Source: Argopecten irradians
Lineage: Eukaryota > Mollusca > Bivalvia > Pectinida > Pectinidae
Length of the DNA stretch: 64,000 nt
Reading direction: 5' to 3'
NCBI RefSeq assembly: GCF_041381155.1
Contig: NC_091143.1
Coordinates: 39,819,996-39,883,995 of the forward strand
In this document: in pieces, positions 12,261 to 23,584 of the stretch
How the letters are laid out: every line of letters starts with the position of its first letter
How positions within the stretch are numbered: position 1 is the first letter of the stretch
Notes under the pieces: generated by a model
What the model was told of the DNA's origin: nothing
Seen by the model: the letters and a program-made list of their open reading frames with translations, nothing else
Database searches by the model: none
Position numbers and translations under genes: made by a program

Positions 12261-13267
12261 CAAAGGCCCACTATAGACTAATATATAGAGAAAGGTAAGG
12301 AACTCCTCTAAGATGCAAAATTGAGTAATTTAGTTCAAAGATGTTAAACTTCAAGATGATAACAAGAAGTCCTACTGATTTAGTCTAATTTTTTCACAAA
12401 CAGCCTTGAAACTTGAAAAATTGACGAATTTCCCTTAGTCTGACACGATCGAAAACATTTTTGCAAACGAATATATCTATTCGCTACACTGAAAACACGG
12501 CAGCCTACAATAACAGGCTTTGACATAAACAAACATCAGGCAAAACAAACGTATTTACTTGTTTGACGCTTCATTCAAATCTCCCTCTCGTGGTCCTTAT
12601 GTCGTTTTTCAGCGCTAAGAGTTATTCGGGTCAGGTTGACGGCCATTTTGCCACTCTCTTGAAAGTTACGTAAAGCCTAATCTCATTGGCAGAGTTAAAC
12701 CAACCAAAGTTAGATGCTGAGTTTTATGCCGAGAAAAAGATGTATTCACTAAATCTAAATGAGTATTTCCAGTTCTATTTTTTGTTTCTGTATTTGGTGA
12801 TAGCTGATTTTGAAAAATTATATGCTGCGCTAAGGTTTTTACAGCCGGAAGATTACAAAGAGTTACGTATACGTTCCATCACCATGCACTGGAGATGCTT
12901 TTCTCCCATACTTGACAGGGTTTTCCCGTGGTTGCTAGGGAAAAGATAACTCTATCTTTTACCGTGGTAGGGAAAAGACAGCTCATACGCGATGGGACGT
13001 TGTCAATACATGTGGTGTCTGTTGTTGGCGACGTCATTAATTTTGACGCACTGTCACGTTCCGATGATGGCGGCGCTTTGGAAATGTTTCTAGTAAAAAC
13101 TGCATTTTCACAATGTTTTGTGAAAGTATGGGAGAAAAAGAATCTAACATGGGTCTGTAAAGTGGACATAGATATCTCATTCGAGTGAAAGATTTTGGCT
13201 TGTCAACTTGAGGCTTGCCGAGGGTATCTATTATTCCCATACAAATGTGGCATGTGAATTAGTCCCC
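12261..13267. other. Locally GC-richer region with unassigned open frames
   Basis: Open frames at 12686-12949 (+), 12928-13188 (+) and 12879-13169 (-) overlap each other. The longest plus-strand frame begins at TTG and not ATG, and no splice-consistent exon chain or known family could be recognised. One minus-strand ATG at 12646 has a good context (AAAATGGCCG) but stops after 23 codons. The region could hold a promoter or decayed gene, but I cannot support one. Confidence 0.25.
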
Positions 13268-13556
13268 TTAGAAGCTACAGTTGGTAGTATTTTGCTGTTC
13301 AGACTAAAGGTTACACATTGTGCACACGGTGTGAACTACGAGTGGACACGGAGTGCACGAGGTTTAGACTACAGGTAGACACGGAGTGCACGAGGTTTAG
13401 ACTACAGGTAGACACGGAGTGCACAAGATTTAGACTACAGGTAGACACGGAGTGCACTACGTGTGAACACGGTGTCCATTACAGGTGGACATCGTGTCCA
13501 GGTAAAATGTCCACTACATCCAGACCACAGACAGACTAGATGATGTGCCACAGAAA
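13268..13556 (+). repeat. Element carrying 33-bp tandem repeats, left copy
   Basis: Between CAGTTGGTAGT and GATGATGTG are about 3.5 units of 33 bp containing ACGGAGTGCACGAGGTTTAG, ending in a degenerate unit. The same element with about 5.5 units lies in opposite orientation at 16868-17165. Homology includes non-repeat flanks on both sides, so this is a defined element and not a bare satellite. Confidence 0.7.
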
Positions 13557-14297
13557 TATGAGAAAATATGTATTGATTCTGCAGTCTATATGGACTTTGA
13601 TATATAGAAAAAGTTATTGCGATCAGAAACATGATATTTATTGCAACATAAAAATTGCCGTTAATTACTGGAAATCATTCGTACTGTAATGTTTATTTGA
13701 ATAGATACATATAAAGTAAAATGTATCAATATATATTATCATACAATTTAATTTATAAATAAGGACGTTAATTATAGAATTTATAAAAGCAAATTAACTG
13801 CGTTGCAAATTAACTGCGTACGGTAAACCACATACTGGTTATGTCTCATCAATGGATAGTTCCTAGTAAAAACTATTTTGCTTAGCTAGTGATAAGTAGT
13901 TTAAAGATGAAATTCTTTTTCGTACGCATAAAGTGATGAACCTTGCGTGGAGTAAGATTTTTTAGTATAAGTAAATCGTCGCCAAAGAGATATTTTGATC
14001 GGCAAATTATTTTGATTAAAAAGAATATATTGATGGGCATAATAAAAGCAAGGACATATAAACATAAACAAATTAAATTCTTCATAAAATGTTTTAACTA
14101 TGTATGTATGGAATATAGTTTTCTAAACGGCAAGGTGCGCGAAATAGTTTGCATAATACGTATACATTTGCTACATGGAACCTGGCGCGTTGCAAAGCAT
14201 TGGGAAAATGAGAAATCGTCCATAGACGTTAAAAATCGGCATTAGAAAGTACACTTTATTACACTCTGCAACCGATTGAGGAACCTGTAAGCACTGG

Positions 14298-14706
14298 CTT
14301 AAAGGCCCATAACCTTTCCGGAGCAAAATATAAAGGTTTCTTAAAAAAACATTAATCATCAGAAAAAACATACCAATGACCTAAAATAAGGTTACGACAC
14401 CAAACATATGCAAGATTTCCTGTGTAACATATGAAAACAGTGGAGAGTCAATTCGCTATTTTGCCGTCTGGCGCAGTGATAGTCAACTACCGCGCGGTAA
14501 TTAGGACGACGGCGGGAAACATAATACGACCCGCGTTATGAAAATAAACATTTTATTTATTTTAAACAATTCGTTCAGAAGGTGATGATAAATGTAGTAT
14601 TAACGGTAAATTAATAATTTTTAAGACTCTACAAAACTATCGATCTTGTTTTACATTCCCATTCTAAAGATTAAACGCCGTTTCGGAAAGGTAGTGGGCC
14701 TTTAAG
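14298..14706. mobile_element. MITE-like element (family B)
   Basis: The left end CTTAAAGGCCCATAACCTTT and the right end GGAAAGGTAGTGGGCCTTTA are inverted repeats of about 27 bp. The interior is non-coding and AT-rich. Confidence 0.65.
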
Positions 14707-16867
14707 AAAGCAAAAATTTATTATCGGGCATGTGGCTGCTCGTGAGCATCAACACTGTTCAAAGGACCGATCGTTAAAATGTAGGTCACATGCTGTCTGA
14801 TAACAAATCAAACAGACAGAATAAAAATAAATCCAACTTCTACCCATTTAAACTGTAGATTCATAGTTGTTGATTAGATTCTGAATTTGTCATAATTATT
14901 TTTAATTCTAGAAACCTTGATAATTTGACAATATCATATTCTGACCTTCTTTTACAAACCGCGTGAGTTATATGATAACAATGTATACATGTATATTAAT
15001 GTATGATCCATACATGTAGTATATTGTTCACTTGAATTTGCCTGCTCGAAAGGTAGACCCCTAGGCTAGGACTGCAGTTGCCATGGTCACTTGGACTTCA
15101 TACTGTTCCATCAACCACACGGGTATGATAATCTAAATTACCTAACATTGGTCAGAGTGGAGCCAGGGGCCTGGGGCCTTCTTTGGGCACCCTTCAATAT
15201 GTTCAGTCCAGTGTATCACAGACTAACAACACTTCTATACATGTAGTACCTTATCACAACCCCAGGAGGTCCATTTATAGCATGCTGTACTTTGGTGGCA
15301 GCCTCTCTACATACATACATTGTACTCGTCACACAAATACGTACAGTTATACAACAATGCTAGTCAATAGGGATATGTGTTTTAACTGGTAGTGCATTTT
15401 AATTTATTTGTTAATGAAGCTTTATATATTAAAATTAAAAATAATCTAAATACCAAGTGTATAGTTAACTAAAACATTTATTTCAAGATTAGTGGAATAT
15501 CATATTTCATCCAATATCTTTTCATTAATTTAATTTGTTTTTACACTGGCTTTTTACATATATCAGACACCTGATTATCATGACTATGTATATAAAATAC
15601 CATATTACAATGTTGAATAAGTACCTAATCTACATTAATTTTGATTATAATATATACATGTATTATTGGTAAATTCAAGGTTAATTGTGACAGACATGCA
15701 TGATTTACGCATTGTACAGCTACCGTAAGCTCCACTTCACGGCTGCCTGACAATAATTGAGGTGTATTCAGCATCACTTACTATATGTTTTGCCAGCTAG
15801 TTTTTACCCTCATACCTCATCCCAATCTACCCCCCCCCCAACCCCCACCCCCGGAACCTACATGTATCTAAGTATCTAATAAGAATGGTACTTATGTGTT
15901 TCAAACTCATGAACCTATATGATTTTTAAACGGTAAAGTATATTTGTTTGTCTTAACAAACTTCCATAGAAACAATTCTAAAATCACATATTATATAAAG
16001 ATACTCCCCCCCCCCCCCCCCCCATTCTCATAAAGCCGTGCAAACACAGAAGGTAACGATTCTGCCCTCTGGCCATCTATCGATGGTCACCTTGAGGCAC
16101 CTGTATAGCTGGATACTGTGGCTTACCTGTATGTTTGACAAGTTATAATTATTGGACCATGACGCAATATACGATCAAGATAACTTGCGGGGTTGGGATC
16201 ATAAACTTATTGTGTGAACCGGTAATTAAGAATCAAAACAAGCTGAATTGGGTACTTGTAGGTAGACTAGCCACCAATTAGTGGAGGACGTCATATAGTT
16301 TGAAGTGGATTTAATTCTGCATGATCTTTTAAAGACGTTCAGTTTTTAATACAGAATATGTAATTAAGCTATTTTTACGTACAATACTTTTAGAACTTAA
16401 AATAGCAAGAAAAATATTATAAAAGTGTATATATTTTAATGAAAGACGATCTACAAGGGTATCGCTAGACAACTGATTGATAGGCACCAAATCTTTTTGT
16501 TTAAAAGCTATGTGTTACCCGGTATATGATTGTATTACTGATAGCTTATTATAAAAGAAAAAGTGTCTCAAAAGCACATTAGGACTGGTTTTTGCTGCAA
16601 TTCAAAGTTGTTTTTAACTTGTGAAAATGCTTGATGTAAATGATATATATATACTTAATGAATATAAATCAATCTTTATTACTTTTGCAGTGAAAAGGTT
16701 TTATTCGTGTATACTAAAAAATATTGTAATATATAGTTATATCATGATAGTTATATATACTGTACATTAAATTGTAGATGTTGTAATTAAAAAAAAAATA
16801 AACACTTAAAAATTATAATTATGTATTATTTCAAATTGAAGAACTTATTCTTCCCCGATCCCTAACT
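14707..16867. other. AT-rich intergenic DNA with C homopolymers
   Basis: C tracts occur near 15830-15840 and 16006-16023. No gene or repeat family could be supported. This stretch forms most of the spacer between the two inverted 33-bp-repeat elements. Confidence 0.4.
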
Positions 16868-17165
16868 GTAACACATCACCTTGTCTGTCTAGGTCTCAAT
16901 GTACCTGGACACGATGTCCACCTGTAGTGGACACCGTGTTCACACGTAGTGCACTCCGTGTCTACCTGTAGTCTAAATCTTGTGCACTCCGTGTCTACCT
17001 GTAGTCTAAATCTTGTGCACTCCGTGTCTACCTGTAGTCTAAACCTCGTGCACTCCGTGTCTACCTGTAGTCTAAACCTCGTGCACTCCGTGTCTACCTG
17101 TAGTCTAAACCTCGTGCACTCCGTGTGCACAAGGGTGTAACCTTTAGTCTACTACCAACTGTATA
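16868..17165 (-). repeat. Element carrying 33-bp tandem repeats, right inverted copy
   Basis: It is the reverse complement of 13268-13556, with about 5.5 units. Both the distal flank (CCTTTAGTCTACTACCAACTG) and the proximal flank (ACACATCACCTTGTCTGTCT) are also present inverted in the left copy. Open frames across the units are due to the 33-bp (11-codon) period. Confidence 0.7.
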
Positions 17166-17851
17166 TTGTATAATTTTGCTGTTGATTCATCAGAGGTTGA
17201 TCATTTCATTGGGAAGTTGATCATATACCTCCAGTGGTGATGGAATGTAACACTTTGTAATCTTTCCATTGAAATGACGTTATCCCGCAATAATGTCATT
17301 TGAAGTCATTCCATCACTAATAGAAAGAATAGTCCTGCACAAACATTATCGGGTATCACGAGGTACGTAAATGAGTCCCATTTCTTATTATATGGGTTTT
17401 TTTTAAATAAACAATTACAGATTCAACTGGGAAAAAAAATCAAAAACTCACAGTAAATCATTTAAATTTTTTTTATCATAAATATGTTAGAATTGCTACA
17501 TTTATGAAACATAAAGCAGATTTTATGTACAATGTACATTTAGAATGTCACTGTACTGTAATATTATACTATATATATATATAGCCTAGGCCTATTTAGT
17601 AAGATTGCATAGGACACCAAAAACATGTTTATCGCCTACTGGTCAGCTGGTCAGTGTAAGGGATAACTTATCGGATATGTCCGATAGTGATATCTACTAT
17701 ATAGATAGATACTGGAGTTTTGTTGTCCGTATTATAACAATAACACTCAGAATCACTCGCCCAAGTAAACAATAGCCTAGCTACACCACAGTACAAATCA
17801 ACAGAGGGCTGTATACACGGTATGTCAACAAATCAAAACATCATCACTTAC

Positions 17852-17927
17852 GGATTTTTTCCGGAGAACCGGACTGTTTCTCTTTGTTTTCTGTTGCATT
17901 GTCGCATGGATCGTTTGCTGACTCCAT
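17852..17927 (-). CDS. Possible first coding exon of an unidentified gene
   Basis: On the minus strand an ATG at 17927 opens 25 codons (MESANDPCDNATENKEK...) of hydrophilic, non-repetitive sequence. It ends exactly at a consensus donor (GTAAGT, 17846-17851). The surroundings are richer in CpG than their neighbours. I found no downstream exon on the minus strand, so this is only a candidate. Confidence 0.2.
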
Positions 17928-18469
17928 TTCATTCTTTGTTATCCGTTATCATCGGTTTCCATGGATGCTATGCTTCCGAAAATGCTGTTAACCTCTTGAA
18001 GAACACCTTGTGTACACACTGCAGCATCGCCTGCTCTCCATGTTTTTGTTGTGGTTGGTCACATGATCAAGTCCTCTAGCGGCAAGATTTGAGTTCATAT
18101 CCCAGGCGTGTTCGATAAGAAAATGTGCAACAGCTTGAATATTATCAATGTGACGATAAAAATTCTTAAGATGTGAGTCACGACACTTGTAACACTACGA
18201 AGTGTAAATTGCAAACTTCTTTTGTCAATAGTGAAAAATCGAACTCGAATGTAACGTCTAACTGTATTTGTGACGTCAGATATACTTTCCGCGAAAAACG
18301 TGGTCTGATAAACGCGCCAAAATTATAAAAAAATCATCGCGAGGAAATTTGATGAAAATGGAAAATTAATTGGTACTTGTAGGACAGTGCTACATAACTT
18401 TTAATAACTTTTCCATTCAATATCTACTTGTATATCATAATTTATCAACTTTTGTATCTTAATTGTATC

Positions 18470-19380
18470 TTTAGCGGCATACCCCCAGGGAAGCGTCCTT
18501 GGACCAATTTTATTTGTACTCTACATTAATGATTTACCGGAAAATACAGAATCCCAGTCGCCACTTTTTGCAGACGGTACAAAATTCTACAAAGAAATCA
18601 AAAGCATAGATGATAAAAACATTTTGCAAAATGACTTGATCAATCTTGAAAAATGGTCTGAAAAATGGTTACTTAAATTTCATCCAAATAAATGTAAAGT
18701 CCTTGCGATTAAATCCAAAGAAAAGAGAGTATATAGTATGTCTGGAACAACAGGCGAGCAATTAGATCTTGATAATATTACATCGAAAAAGGATATTGGA
18801 GTAACAGTGGATGAAGATTTAAATTTCAGAACACACATCCAATTAGGAGTAAATAAAGCAAACAGCATTTTAGGACTGATAAGAAGAACCTTTACCTTCC
18901 TGGATGAAAAAGAATGTTTAAACTACTCTCGTGAGACCCCATCTGGAATATGCCTCAAGTGTGTGGAGTCCTTATATGATAAAGGACATATAACTTATAG
19001 AGAACGTCCAACGAAGAGCTACAAAACTCATACCAGGCTTTAAAGACTTGCCATAACCAGAGCGTCTACAGAGACTAAATCTGCCTATACCCTAGAACAT
19101 CGAAGGAAAAGAGGGACCTGATAAATGTTTTCAAAATCCTGAAAAATATTTATGACGAACGCGTCACATCATAAAATGATATTAGGCATAGGACGCCGCC
19201 CTGAAGAACCAATGCAAAAACGTTTCCCACTGAAGTTCACATCACAAAAGACAATAACTCGACAGAAATACCGATTGCGAGGCAAATACTATATACTGCA
19301 AATCAAAGAATGGACATTAGGCAAAAAATATCGAAAAATCTGGCGAGATTGGAATTTCACGAGAGGATTTATAAACTAAA
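18470..19380 (+). mobile_element. 5'-truncated dead LINE reverse transcriptase (Jockey/CR1-like)
   Basis: The frame gives PQGSVLGPILFVLYINDLP (RT motif), then LFADG where an active enzyme has FADD, then INLEKWSEKWLLKFHPNKC and KKDIGVTVDEDLNF. After a frameshift near 18920, LVRPHLEYASSVWSP is readable in another frame, and RLQRLNLPIP follows near 19060. The upstream endonuclease domain is missing. The catalytic Asp-to-Gly change and multiple frame breaks show that it is inactive. Confidence 0.85.
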
Positions 19381-19394
19381 TAAGTGATATTCTT

Positions 19395-19470
19395 TGCACT
19401 TAATTTGTTTTTTCGAATTCATGACTTCCCATAAATTGGGTTTTTCGAATTCATTACTTCCCATAAAACA
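19395..19470. repeat. Short direct duplication
   Basis: The phrase TTTTTCGAATTCATGACTTC and its near-identical copy with ATTACTTC lie about 31 bp apart just 3' of the LINE fragment. Confidence 0.6.
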
Positions 19471-20192
19471 TATTCATTGTATATGTTTCTTGCCCGATGG
19501 CTTTATTTGACTCTCCAACTGCACACTGTAGATAGCACGTACTAGTACCATGAATCCCCACATACTTATAAATACACAAATGTATTTGACCCTAATTCAA
19601 GAATAGTCATTACCAAATTGCCAATCATATAGACTTCAGAAATAATCGAATTTCTGTCGTTAAGATAACGATGTTCGCACAGAACGTAAATTACAGTTGC
19701 ATATACATGTATATCGTACACGGATTTACCCCCGTGAGATTTCAGCAGAGATGAAGAGCTGCCGAAGATATCTAGCTCTCCGATACCTGTGCAGATACCT
19801 CTATATATGTAAATGAGATTAGGTGAGACAACAAATAATGGGTACGTCATGGTCAAGCGATCGCCTTTGATGTTACCTGCAGGAGATCGATAGTTATCAA
19901 AACCTTATCAGGCCTCGCGCGGTCATGTGCCGCCATCCCTCCCCCTGCCATTTCTTTGTCATGTTCCCTGCGGCGATACTGTATATAACCAACCCCCTCC
20001 CCCTCCCCCCCCCCCAACGACACCTACAATTGTACATAACTCCACCGTAGAAGGTCCCAAGCCCATGTTGAGAAAGGAGGAGGGGAAGGTCTCGAGAAGC
20101 CTTTAAATCTTGACCTTAAACAACCAACCATCCAACCTACACGACACCTATATTGTAGACAATGTATAGTATCAATCCTTGTAGGCGACATA

Positions 20193-20365
20193 GTGTTGTT
20201 TAGGTCTCATTGCATATATGTTTTACATACAAGGTTGCGAAATGCTTGTAGCGGTTTAAAATATGATTTGTTTCGAGTTATTATAATCAACGACCCATCA
20301 TGTGAATGCGGAAATCAATGTGAAAATGTTGTGCATTATTTTTTTAAATGTATATTATATTGCTG
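20193..20365 (+). mobile_element. LINE C-terminal fragment with Cys/His knuckle
   Basis: The translation HTRLRNACSGLKYDLFR followed by INDPSCECGNQCENVVHYFF matches the C-terminal zinc-knuckle-like region (CxCG...C...H) of invertebrate non-LTR retrotransposons. It is cut off at about 20365, where CAGTGGCGTAGGAAG begins. Confidence 0.6.
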
Positions 20366-21355
20366 CAGTGGCGTAGGAAGATGAAACGTCATGGGGAGGC
20401 AAAGGTCCTCAATATTTTGTAACCCCTCCCCCCACCACACCTACAGGAGGAGATTAATTCAACTCCCAACCATATAATATATGCTTTATGTACATTTATC
20501 ATATATCACTAAATTTAATCCTTGTACACATTTATAGACAGTGGAGTCGCTAAAAGGAAATTAACGAATACGCAAATTGGCCAAATTAGCGTGTGAGCGT
20601 CGAAGGCGCGAGATTTTGGTGTTTTATTAGGGGTCTGAGGGTGACCCCCGGGATGAGTTTTATGTATTTTGATGATTTTGCGATCGCCGAAATCGCGAGA
20701 TTTTGGTGTTTGGGGGGTCCGGGGTTCTCCCCCGGGAAAAAATTACGATTTAGAATGGCTTAGATGAGTTTTACGATGCATTTTGATGAATTTGCGAGCG
20801 CCCAAAGGCGCGAGAATTTGGTGTTAAGGGGGTCCCCCGGGAAAAAAAAATACGATTTAGAATGGCTGAGATAGTTTTACGATAAAGTTTAATGATTATA
20901 AAGCGTTCTTAACATGGTAATTTTTCGATTTAAAGCTGCCTGCATTTAGAAATGATAATTGTGTCGTCATAACATTATGCAACCCTACTCGATCTGAATA
21001 TACCGGCTTCACACCATCGGCACATTGTTGTGTAACATAAAAAATGAATTAATTGTCTCGCTAGGACATATAAACAAATTGATCTTTTAAGAGAATTTTT
21101 GTTTAAATAGTACATAGAATCCCTTGATAGACATTTTTAGTCTAGTTTGTGTGTATTGAATTTTTACTATTTAAGGTTTGACATTATGTGCTTGAACGTT
21201 TTAGGAAATGCGCCGCGCAGCGGAAAATTTTCTAGAATGAAGTACACAAAATGTGCAGGAGGACCCTTTTTTCTTTCAAATAAGCATTTTTAAAAAATTT
21301 CAGTCGGCGAAAATGGGGGGGGGGCAAAAAGACCCCCCCCCCCCCCCCCCCCCCC
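20366..21355. mobile_element. Degenerate DNA-transposon-like segment with GC-rich tandem units
   Basis: It starts CAGTGGCGTAGGAAG, a common terminus of animal DNA transposons, exactly where the LINE fragment stops. Inside, 20585-20885 holds three diverged ~110-bp units with GGCGCGAGATTTTGGTGTT and CCCCCGGGAAAA. The segment ends in a long C tract at about 21337-21357. No matching right terminus or transposase was found, so class and limits are uncertain. Confidence 0.4.
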
Positions 21356-21359
21356 CCGT

Positions 21360-22478
21360 GTACCGTGTATTGTAGATCTGTTATATATATAATATAATAA
21401 TGGGAGAATGCGTTTCTAAGTTGGGAATAACTTGTGCCTTATCCCTGTTGTCATGTTGAAAAATAAAAAATATGTCTCTTTGCATTTTGGAAGTTACAGA
21501 GTCGATGATCAGCTGTTAGCTTAGTGCGTCGATTATAACATTTTGGACAACTTGAAAATATACAATAACTAGGTAAAATTAATCTTAATAATTTTGAAAT
21601 TGAATTAAATGTATTGGAAAGCTTTTTTTTCAACCAGATGCATACATTTTGAGATTTGTTCATAGCGAAGTTTACATTTAGCGCGGAAGTTATCAAAATA
21701 TGTTCGTTTTGCAAATAATTTGGTATTATAGATTATAGATCTATATGAAGGAAATTGGATAAAAAGAGTTGATTTTTGTTTTGAAATAATCAGTTTGATA
21801 TTCATGCAAACAATGAGTGTTAGATTAATTAATCATGCAGATGCACACATTTTGTAAGTTGTTCACACAGAAATGTTTTATAAACATTTTCATGGTATAA
21901 ATTTGCGTTTTGGCAGTTTCAGCCATTGGACATAGACACAGGACGTTATTGTAGGCATCTGACCCCAACGTATTGTTATTTCTTTGACAAATGGAAAAAG
22001 TATTATCTGATGTGCATGCTATAACAAGAATAACGATGGCCATAGAACGCGTACATTGTAACTTTGAGCTTGATTGTCAGAGGTCTTGTTGTTGGAACGA
22101 AGTCGAGTGGGTTCTATGAATGAGATAGGATCTAGTGATATAGTCAAGCTGCAGCGAGCATTGAGGATCTGGCTGAAAACAATATCACCAGAGATTTTAT
22201 AGATACCACAAAGGCTAAAATATTGAATATACTATCAAAACCTCTGATTAAACAGACAAAAATGTACAATGTGTACAATCAAGGACGTACGTATATATTA
22301 CTTATAAATCATTTGTACAATTAATAGTTCGAAGCTATACGTGATATTTGTTTTTTAAACGCGCGGAAAATTATTTTTTAAGCTATATGTATACATTATC
22401 ATAAAGCAAAAAGCAAACTCTTTTCTACTACACGATGCAGATCGAATTATTCTGTTGTTCTTATTAATCATTATACTT
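21360..22478. other. Intergenic, no gene seen
   Basis: Two weakly similar ~50-bp stretches (near 21640 and 21840) share CAGATGCAyACATTTTG. No coding gene is supported. Confidence 0.35.
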
Positions 22479-22479
22479 T

Positions 22480-22831
22480 AAAGTGAACAGTCGGGCAAGG
22501 ATGGCTAAAGTCGGTAAAATGGTGTGAATGTATCCAGTATAATTTCTTATGAAATGGAAAAATAAAATCTCTCATCAAAATCTGTCTGCGTACGAAGAAA
22601 TTAATTTAAAGTATGGAAATTCTAAAACGTCCTCCCGGCTCACTATCTCCGTGGTTACATTTCCACGCAGCCTCGCTTTCAATGCTTTCAACTTTTCTTT
22701 ACTTTAATGGTCAGAACTGGGAAACTAAGCAGAACTTGACCGTCGTATTAATATGTGAGAACTTTTGGAAGGCCAATGAACGCATTTAGACTGGTTTTCT
22801 TTGCCCGACTATTCACTTTAAAAGAGACAAT
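22480..22831. mobile_element. MITE-like element (family C), copy 1
   Basis: The ends CTTTAAAGTGAACAGTCGGG and CCCGACTATTCACTTTAAAA are inverted repeats. The interior (AAAACGTCCTCCCGGCTCAC, GGCCAATGAACGCATTTAGA) matches the reverse complement of 61793-62160. Confidence 0.75.
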
Positions 22832-23584
22832 TCACTCAGGCAAATTCTTTTACATAACCAATAAGCAAAATATAGCATAAATGTATTGTTTTACATTTCT
22901 TATGAAACATATAATGTAAAACATTGACAAATTCCACGACATTGTTAAGTATTTTAATTAATATCGTTGAAATATCAAATCGTTGATCAATACGATTAAG
23001 CAGGTACAATATTAACTCTGTACCCATACCCGAGCCAAAGTCACGCACGTTAAACAAATGAACTACATAACCACTGAGAAGGTGATAAAATGATTTTTAG
23101 GCAAGACAATTCACCTAATAAGGTAAACACACTACTGTCAGAGCGATTTGAGCAGTTCTAGCCAAAAGTTGTATTACTTTACGAGCAAGGGACAGGGTTC
23201 GGCATACAAGAAGTTCGACCACAGTGTGTAATGGCGGACAGCGAGCAAGTTTGAATATTTCACACACGTGTCACCACCATAGGCGTTTCAGGCATATCAC
23301 AGTAAAACTGACTGATGTAATTTCCATTAGAAGTTGTTTTATCTGATATATATACAAATTTTAATGTTCTCTTATTAATCATTATACTTAAAAAAAACCC
23401 ACAATATATAGATAGATACTGATAAAGCAGACAAAATGTAACAATATTTCGGAGCTAGCTGATAATATAAGTTCTTGCTAAAACGCTAGCTACCATGCAG
23501 TCATGCTGCTTGTAAAAATTTAAAGCATATTGTATGAATCCTTTTGAATGGTAAACAAATCTGTGAATCTAACAAACCTGACTT
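22832..23584. other. Intergenic, no gene seen
   Basis: AT-rich. The only repeated phrase noticed is AATTCACCTAATAAGG-like sequence near 23110. Confidence 0.35.

Noticed and set aside
12578-12646. Minus-strand ATG in good context (AAAATGGCCG)
   Set aside because: The frame closes after 23 codons and no donor site or downstream exon could be joined to it.
12686-13188. Possible 87-residue protein starting near 12686
   Set aside because: The frame begins at TTG, overlaps other open frames on both strands, and shows no recognisable domain or exon chain.
18624-19379. Intact LINE
   Set aside because: The catalytic FADD is FADG, the 5' half is missing and the frame shifts more than once.
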